This document shows, piece after piece, positions 32,107 through 35,896 of a stretch of DNA of 35,896 bases (positions within the stretch are counted from its first letter, which is position 1; every line of letters starts with the position of its first letter). The position numbers and the translations under genes are program-made. The DNA is from an uncultured Eubacterium sp. (GTDB lineage: Bacteria; Bacillota_A; Clostridia; Lachnospirales; Lachnospiraceae): NCBI GenBank assembly GCA_948468465.1, contig CAOKJJ010000030.1:1-35896 (forward strand), in the 5' to 3' direction. The notes beneath the pieces were generated by a model, which made no database searches, had not been told where the DNA came from, and was given only the letters and a program-made list of their open reading frames with translations.

Positions 32107-33573
32107 ACAGCACTTTACAACTTTTTGCTTTTTTAACAAAAAACATACAACCACTTTCTTTTATTGTATAATATAAGTGCAAACAAAATCTTACAATAAA
32201 GGAGTGATTGTATGTCACGTTTATTATACAATAAATGTTCAGTTTTAAAAAGACTTTTTTGGTTTTTTCAAAATTATTTTAGAACCGCTGCCATTCCAAC
32301 TATGGAAAACCTGTTTCTCCTTGCAGTTTCCATGCTGGCTCTGGATACTTTTCATTCTGTCCGTTATGCCTGGATGCATATAATTTCCAAATTTACCAAA
32401 AAGTCATTGAATTCTTTCTATTACACTTTGGAACATGCAGCTTTTGAGCACCAGAAGTGGCCTTCTGTAACAGCCAGGCTTGCTTTACGCACGGTTCCTT
32501 CTTCCATGAAAGATTCTGCTGTATTTCTGTCCATTGATGATACTATGGTGGAAAAATATGGCGTTAAATTCAAGGCCTGCTCCAAATTGTTTGACCATGC
32601 CGCGCATAATGGTTCGAATTACCTTAACGGCCATTGTTTTGTCAGCGTTATGATGCATGTGCCGGTTATATCTGCAGACCACATTGTTTATCTGTCCCTG
32701 CCCCTGGGATACCGCCTGTGGACAAAAGAAGAATCCAAACTGGACCTTGCGGCACAGATGGTGCGTTCTGTAATGCCGGAGCTTGTTTCCTGCCGCCAGG
32801 TCATTCTGCTGTGCGACAGCTGGTATCCAAAAAAACTGTCCCTGGACTGGTGGACGAATTTGAAAACCTTGAAATAATCTGCAATGCACGCATTGATACA
32901 GTATCGTATAACCTTCCGGGCGAGCGCACTGGAAAGCGGGGCAGGCCGCGCATCCGCGGAGAGCGTGCTGACATCAGATCTGTCCGTCTGGAAAAACCGG
33001 AAGGAGCGGATTACTATATGGGCTGCCTTGAGGTAATTACAAACCTCTGGAAGAACAGGCATGTTTATGCATACGTAACTGCATCTGACCCGGATAAAAA
33101 CAGCAGTTTCCGTCTTTTTCTGTGCACAGTACCGCCAGAAGGCCTCTGCGTCCAGGCGGACAGACATGAAAGCAGAAAACTCCAGAACTACAGTGCATGG
33201 GGCATGCTCCCTCTTGGACTATACTCTATTCGCTGGAATATTGAAACCGGATATTATGAAATGAAATCTTTCTGGTCGTTCCGTGATTATATGGTTCGTT
33301 CCGTAAAAGGTATTGAACGCCTTATAAATTTAACATGCATCAGTTATGCTGCATGCAGACTGCTTCCACACTACAGCATGGATTTTGCAGACTATAAAGG
33401 ACTGAGTCCGCAGGAAGTCCGTTACAGACTTGGTGAAAAAATCCGTATGGGTATAATAATGTGCAGTTTGGAGCAGACCATTGAAACACTGGAAAATAAT
33501 CTGCCTTTAAAAAAGGTCTTTCAGGAATTCAAACGTAAATGGGGTTAAAGCTAAAAAAGTTGTAAAGTGCTGT
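32107..33573 (+). mobile_element. Complete insertion sequence, 1467 bp
   Basis: The ends are perfect 20-bp inverted repeats, beginning ACAGCACTTTACAAC at 32107-32126 and mirrored at 33554-33573. Inside is one DDE transposase in two frames. The trinucleotide ATA flanks both ends (32104-32106 and 33574-33576), a possible but weak target duplication in AT-rich sequence. A TATAAT at 32167-32172 is the likely transposase -10. The family looks IS4-like from the transposase; the exact group was not settled. Confidence 0.88.
32212..33548 (+). CDS. IS4-like DDE transposase, frame change at an A7 run
   Basis: The first frame (32212-32877) starts after AAGGAG and carries the first catalytic Asp in LSIDDTMVEKYG (Asp109/110) and the second in VILLCDSWYPKK (Asp202). 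The protein then continues in the -1 frame as TVPGLVDEFENLEIICNARI and reaches the catalytic Glu in RWNIETGYYEMKSFW. The switch point is the run of seven A at 32829-32835, in phase as A-AAA-AAA, a classic -1 slippery heptamer. Slippage would give a 445-residue full DDE enzyme; without it a 221-residue product lacks the last catalytic residue. A one-base deletion in the A-run is the alternative. The region is intact otherwise. Confidence 0.85.
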
Positions 33574-33779
33574 ATAATAATAAAACTTTTAGAAAAATAA
33601 AAAAATGCCGCAGACAGGCATTGATTCGCTGAAAAAAGATGATAATACAAGTCTGGAAGCTGTTTTCCAGAAGTGCATCATCCCCCTGCACAGCTGAGTC
33701 CGGTAAAATATTTACGAAAAATAAAGCCGTCCATATGCGGGCAGCTTTTTTTCTGTCTATATGTCTGTTTAACGAAATC
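33574..33779. other. Intergenic region right of the IS
   Basis: About 200 nt with no secure gene. It contains small perfect hairpins (TCTGGAA/TTCCAGA at 33652-33671 and GTGCA/TGCAC near 33672-33690) and a T7 run near 33749. A 30-codon frame starting at 33605 has no ribosome binding site and is not called. Confidence 0.4.
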
Positions 33780-34193
33780 TTATCCGTTAAGACGCATCTG
33801 CCGCTTCTTTAATGCGATCTTTATCATACGCGCCCTGTTATATCTCTGCATAATAACAAACACAAGTTCAAATATGCAGCCGCCTATAGATGTCAGCAGA
33901 AACACATAAAATGATCCGAACCATCTGACAGCAATAAGCGGCACAAAACTGAGCAGCATGTTTATTTCATGCACTAATTCAGACTGGCACATTGCCTGTG
34001 CGATCTCATCCCATGTATGATTTTTTGGTGAAAAGGTTTCCGGGTTATATATATGTCCCTGTTAAAACAGCTTTACAGCATGCCTGTTATTATAGCTGCT
34101 GTAAAGCTGAAAGCTGTGGCAAATCTCATTACTGTTTTAGGCATATCCCATGTCCCCAATCCCCGGCAATTTATTGTATCTGTCTGTGTTAAA
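33780..34193 (-). pseudogene. Remnant of a CrtO-like (glycosyl-diaponeurosporenoate acyltransferase family) protein
   Basis: The minus-strand frame 34072-33780 ends with MCQSELVHEINMLLSFVPLI and FVIMQRYNRARMIKI, which resembles the C-terminal part of CrtO-like acyltransferase proteins (acidic/His motif, two hydrophobic segments, IQRYNRxR). It has no start codon with an RBS before the conserved part. Further upstream, a piece reading RYNKLPGIGDMGYA in another frame recalls the WKDKLP region of the same family, followed by stops. The gene is therefore truncated and frameshifted. A terminator-like hairpin (34069-34108) now lies inside it. The family assignment is from motif memory and moderate. 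Confidence 0.5.
34069..34108 (-). terminator. Likely terminator of the 275-aa secreted protein operon
   Basis: A perfect 12-bp stem (agctttacagca at 34069-34080 with tgctgtaaagct at 34097-34108) with a 16-nt loop is followed on the minus strand by GTTTTAAC. It lies 120 nt after the stop of the secreted protein gene. The T-run is short, so function is probable but not certain. Confidence 0.5.
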
Positions 34194-34230
34194 GCAGATA
34201 TTTGCTGTGTCTTTTAAGAGTCCTGCTTTC

Positions 34231-35058
34231 CTATGGCTGTATGGTATAAAATGCTTTCTCCGCAGACCTGGCAAGTTTCCGGTACTGCTTCACTGCATCT
34301 TCCGACACGCCTTCCAACGGTATTGACTTTGGGATGGAAACCACATAGTTCATGCCGTTCCATCTGCCCGCCAGCTTCCAGGCCGGCATCTCCTGATAGG
34401 AGTCGTCTTCAAACCGCATGATGGAAAACAGCCAGCCTTTTTTTTCCTCCTCATAGCACTTCTTAGCGTAAAATGCCACACAGGAATCATCTTCTTCTGT
34501 AATATAGCTGTCTTCCCATCCAGCAGGCAGCTTCAGCCAGAAATCGGAAGCCTCATATATGGATTTTCCTTTTCTTTCTTTTTTAACCGGCTGTATGGAA
34601 ATCGCTGCATCCCGTGATTCCGCTGCAATCCTGCCGTACTGCTTCTGCGCCGCTTTTGAAGCGCCCATAACCTGCACGTCTGTCGGGAACAGTGCAACAT
34701 AACTGTACCCGTTCCATCTGCCCGCCAGCTCATAATCCGGCATATCCATGTAAGAATCATCTTCAAACCGCATGATGGAAAACACCCAGCCTTCCTTTGT
34801 TTCCTTATAGCACTTTTTGGAATAAAACGCTACATAAGAGCCGTGCTTCTTATCTTTGCTGGCTTTTTTTACATACTGGTTCTTCCAGTTTGCCGGGAAC
34901 TTTAAAGTAAAATCCGAAGCTGCCTTTACTGTAATTTTCTTATCTGCTGCCGCTGCTTCTGTACTTTTCACTGGAATACAGCCATTTCCTGCCGCAAGAG
35001 CCAGGGCTGCGGCGGCTGCCAGCAGAACGGCCGCAGTCTTCTGTAATAATTTTTTCAT
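34231..35058 (-). CDS. Secreted protein with two tandem copies of an unknown domain
   Basis: A 275-residue exported protein: the N-terminus is a signal peptide (KKLLQKTAAVLLAAAAALALA) ending near residues 30-38. The rest is two copies of a ~105-residue domain (about 47-155 and 166-275). Both contain FSIMRFEDDSY, a preceding VAFYxKKCY block and LAGRWNGxxYV, so the duplication is obvious. No known family is recognised. GAGGAGG lies 8 nt before the ATG. It follows the 98-aa membrane protein after 37 nt and is probably in one operon with it. Function unknown; it acts outside the membrane. Confidence 0.75.
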   Translation of the reverse strand: MKKLLQKTAAVLLAAAAALALAAGNGCIPVKSTEAAAADKKITVKAASDFTLKFPANWKNQYVKKASKDKKHGSYVAFYSKKCYKETKEGWVFSIMRFEDDSYMDMPDYELAGRWNGYSYVALFPTDVQVMGASKAAQKQYGRIAAESRDAAISIQPVKKERKGKSIYEASDFWLKLPAGWEDSYITEEDDSCVAFYAKKCYEEEKKGWLFSIMRFEDDSYQEMPAWKLAGRWNGMNYVVSIPKSIPLEGVSEDAVKQYRKLARSAEKAFYTIQP

Positions 35059-35095
35059 TATGTACGCCTCCTCTGAATTAAAATTTTGAGAAACA

Positions 35096-35392
35096 TTAAT
35101 CTTTTTTATAACGTTTGTTTTTAACTGCAGACGTTATAATCCATGCCGCACCATATCCAGAGGCTGCGCTGCATCCGCCTGTAAACCAGAGAACAGCTTC
35201 TATTACTCCAAGCCCGCTGAAAATATCCCCATGCTGTGCCATAAGCGTAATGACGCCGGAAACAAATAAAGCTGCTGGAAGAATCAGCGTTCCATGCCGC
35301 AGTATCCTGTTTTTTATCTTACAGCATAATATGCACTGCACGATAAAAGAAGCCGCTGCCAGGGCAGCCAAAAACAATAGTAAATACTTCAT
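35096..35392 (-). CDS. Small membrane protein, 98 aa
   Basis: Three hydrophobic segments are visible (MKYLLLFLAALAAASFIVQ, a middle ILPAALFVSGVITLM and a last GVIEAVLWFTGGCSAA stretch), then a short Lys/Arg-rich tail, which predicts a small integral membrane protein with a cytoplasmic C-terminus. No family is recognised. AAGGAT lies about 9 nt before the ATG. It sits between a 24-codon frame upstream and the secreted duplicated-domain protein downstream, likely one transcript from the promoter at 35501-35529. Confidence 0.65.
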   Translation of the reverse strand: MKYLLLFLAALAAASFIVQCILCCKIKNRILRHGTLILPAALFVSGVITLMAQHGDIFSGLGVIEAVLWFTGGCSAASGYGAAWIITSAVKNKRYKKD

Positions 35393-35404
35393 TTTTATAA
35401 TCCT

Positions 35405-35479
35405 TCAGCACTTTAAAAATTTTCTGTTGAGGCTGTAAAGCCTGAATGCCGCTGTATTTTTACGTCGCTCATTTGTCAT
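35405..35479 (-). CDS. Short ORF, 24 aa, possible leader peptide
   Basis: The frame begins ATG ACA AAT and encodes MTNERRKNTAAF followed by a basic tail ending in KC. A strong AGGGGGA lies about 4 nt before the ATG, and its stop is 12 nt before the start of the membrane protein gene. It is too short to judge by composition. The RBS and position suggest either a real small basic protein or a translated leader that couples translation to the next gene. Confidence 0.45.
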   Translation of the reverse strand: MTNERRKNTAAFRLYSLNRKFLKC

Positions 35480-35500
35480 CTGTTCCCCCTGTTTATTTTT

Positions 35501-35529
35501 AGTATATCATAATCTGTGACTATTGAAAA
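35501..35529 (-). promoter_or_regulatory. Promoter of the small membrane/secreted protein operon
   Basis: Minus-strand TTTTCA (35529-35524), 17-nt spacer, TATACT (35506-35501). Predicted start near 35494, just before the RBS of the 24-codon ORF. Confidence 0.55.
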
Positions 35530-35534
35530 TGTCT

Positions 35535-35699
35535 TTTTTCAATGAATATCCATATTTATTATCATGTATCTCATGACTTATTATTTATGTAAAAAGCTGA
35601 TGAAACAGGTGTGGGATACGCAGAAAGGAGCGATATTTTCAATTTCCTCTTTCCCATTATTTGTCTCCTGATTTAACCCATTCCATTTTAATTTTCCCC
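35535..35699. other. AT-rich intergenic region, no gene seen
   Basis: No supported gene lies between the operon promoter and the terminator of the right-edge gene. A minus-strand frame of 72 codons (35799-35581) crosses that terminator and has no RBS, so it is not called. Confidence 0.5.
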
Positions 35700-35734
35700 A
35701 AAAAAACGGCAGCTTTGTTTTCCAAAGCCACCGT
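35700..35734 (-). terminator. Intrinsic terminator of the right-edge gene
   Basis: On the minus strand ACGGTGGCTTTG (35734-35723) pairs with CAAAGCTGCCGT (35717-35706) through ten Watson-Crick and two G-U pairs, and is followed by T7 (35706-35700). This is a good Rho-independent terminator 86 nt after the stop of the partial gene at the window edge. Confidence 0.8.
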
Positions 35735-35764
35735 AAAATTAAGGCACTAAAACATGGCTGCTGT

Positions 35765-35808
35765 ACGACGGCTTTTTTTCTTTTGCCACCATGTGGCAAT
35801 GCCGTCGT
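35765..35808. other. Compound hairpin near the right edge
   Basis: ACGACGGC (35765-35772) pairs with GCCGTCGT (35801-35808), and inside it TTGCCAC (35783-35789) pairs with GTGGCAA (35793-35799) over a 3-nt loop. A T7 run separates the two left arms. It lies in the 3' untranslated part of the right-edge gene and may work with the terminator at 35700-35734. Confidence 0.45.
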
Positions 35809-35819
35809 GCGGCAGATTA

Positions 35820-35896
35820 TTATTCTATATTCACTTCCAAATGCCCCGTAAAATTATTTCCAGTAATGCCAATATAGTTCCCGCCTTCCGGCAATG
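35820..35896 (-). CDS. C-terminal end of an unidentified gene, cut by the window edge
   Basis: The minus-strand frame entering at the right edge encodes about 25 residues, PEGGNYIGITGNNFTGHLE then VNIE and TAA at 35822-35820. A downstream terminator supports a real gene end. The fragment is too short for a family call; the Gly/Asn-rich beta-type sequence would fit the end of a secreted or beta-sandwich protein. Confidence 0.5.
   Translation of the reverse strand, partial: LPEGGNYIGITGNNFTGHLEVNIE

Noticed and set aside
33605..33697. 30-codon plus-strand frame right of the IS
   Set aside because: No ribosome binding site before the ATG and no similarity recognised; small hairpins explain the local structure equally well.
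35581..35799. 72-codon minus-strand frame
   Set aside because: It crosses a good intrinsic terminator with T7, has no RBS and no recognisable composition.
1..35896. tRNA, rRNA or known ncRNA genes
   Set aside because: No cloverleaf with TTCGA arm, no rRNA-like stretch and no recognisable riboswitch other than the protein-bound RAT leader was noticed by eye. A tRNAscan-SE and Rfam run would settle it.

Overview
The window looks like a chromosome segment from a gut-type Lachnospiraceae (Firmicutes, Clostridia). The basis is the gene families present, the GGAGG-type ribosome binding sites, the many Lys-rich secreted proteins, and protein sequences that read like Blautia/Ruminococcus-type proteins. 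The species is not determined. Most genes lie on the minus strand; the main plus-strand island is at 19.4-23.4 kb, plus an insertion sequence at 32.1-33.6 kb.

Layout. (1) Positions 1-12,972, all minus strand: an alpha-glucan operon read from right to left. It encodes a maltodextrin-type ABC importer (MalE, MalF, MalG), type I pullulanase, a YesN-type response regulator, a YesM-type sensor kinase, a second solute-binding lipoprotein with no permease of its own, a glycogen-debranching-type glucosidase, and the start of a GH31 alpha-glucosidase whose frame breaks at the window edge. Together they would sense, import and debranch starch fragments and cut them to glucose. (2) 13.0-19.3 kb, minus: a small hypothetical, a large secreted Ig-like/low-complexity protein, a BlaI/BlaR1 pair behind a clear promoter with two operators, an orphan GHKL sensor kinase, and a broken fragment of a paralogue of the secreted protein. 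(3) 19.4-23.4 kb, plus: a two-gene unit of a small EACC1-like protein and a 1173-residue TPR-CHAT protease, a candidate regulated-cell-death or conflict system. (4) 23.4-24.2 kb: no convincing gene, but two diverged, inverted ~290-bp copies of a long hairpin element whose outer stems have changed sequence while keeping their pairing. (5) 24.2-27.4 kb, minus: a glucose/maltose-family PTS transporter and its LicT-type antiterminator, with a textbook RAT/terminator in the leader. (6) 27.4-29.65 kb, minus: the DUF4130 protein and radical-SAM pair (putative DNA repair), driven by a perfect consensus promoter carrying two LexA-like boxes, the whole control region lying inside the 3' end of ilvB. (7) 29.6-32.1 kb, minus: a lone acetolactate synthase large subunit behind a TetR-family regulator with a clear promoter, operator and TTG start. 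(8) 32.1-33.6 kb: a complete IS with 20-bp terminal repeats and a transposase split by a -1 frame change at an A7 slippery run. (9) 33.6-35.9 kb: a decayed acyltransferase-like remnant, a small operon (24-aa ORF, 98-aa membrane protein, 275-aa secreted duplicated-domain protein) and the last codons of a further minus-strand gene with its terminator.

The most interesting items are the EACC1-like/CHAT unit, the covarying hairpin element beside it, and the SOS-like control of the radical-SAM pair embedded in ilvB. No tRNA, rRNA or CRISPR array was seen.
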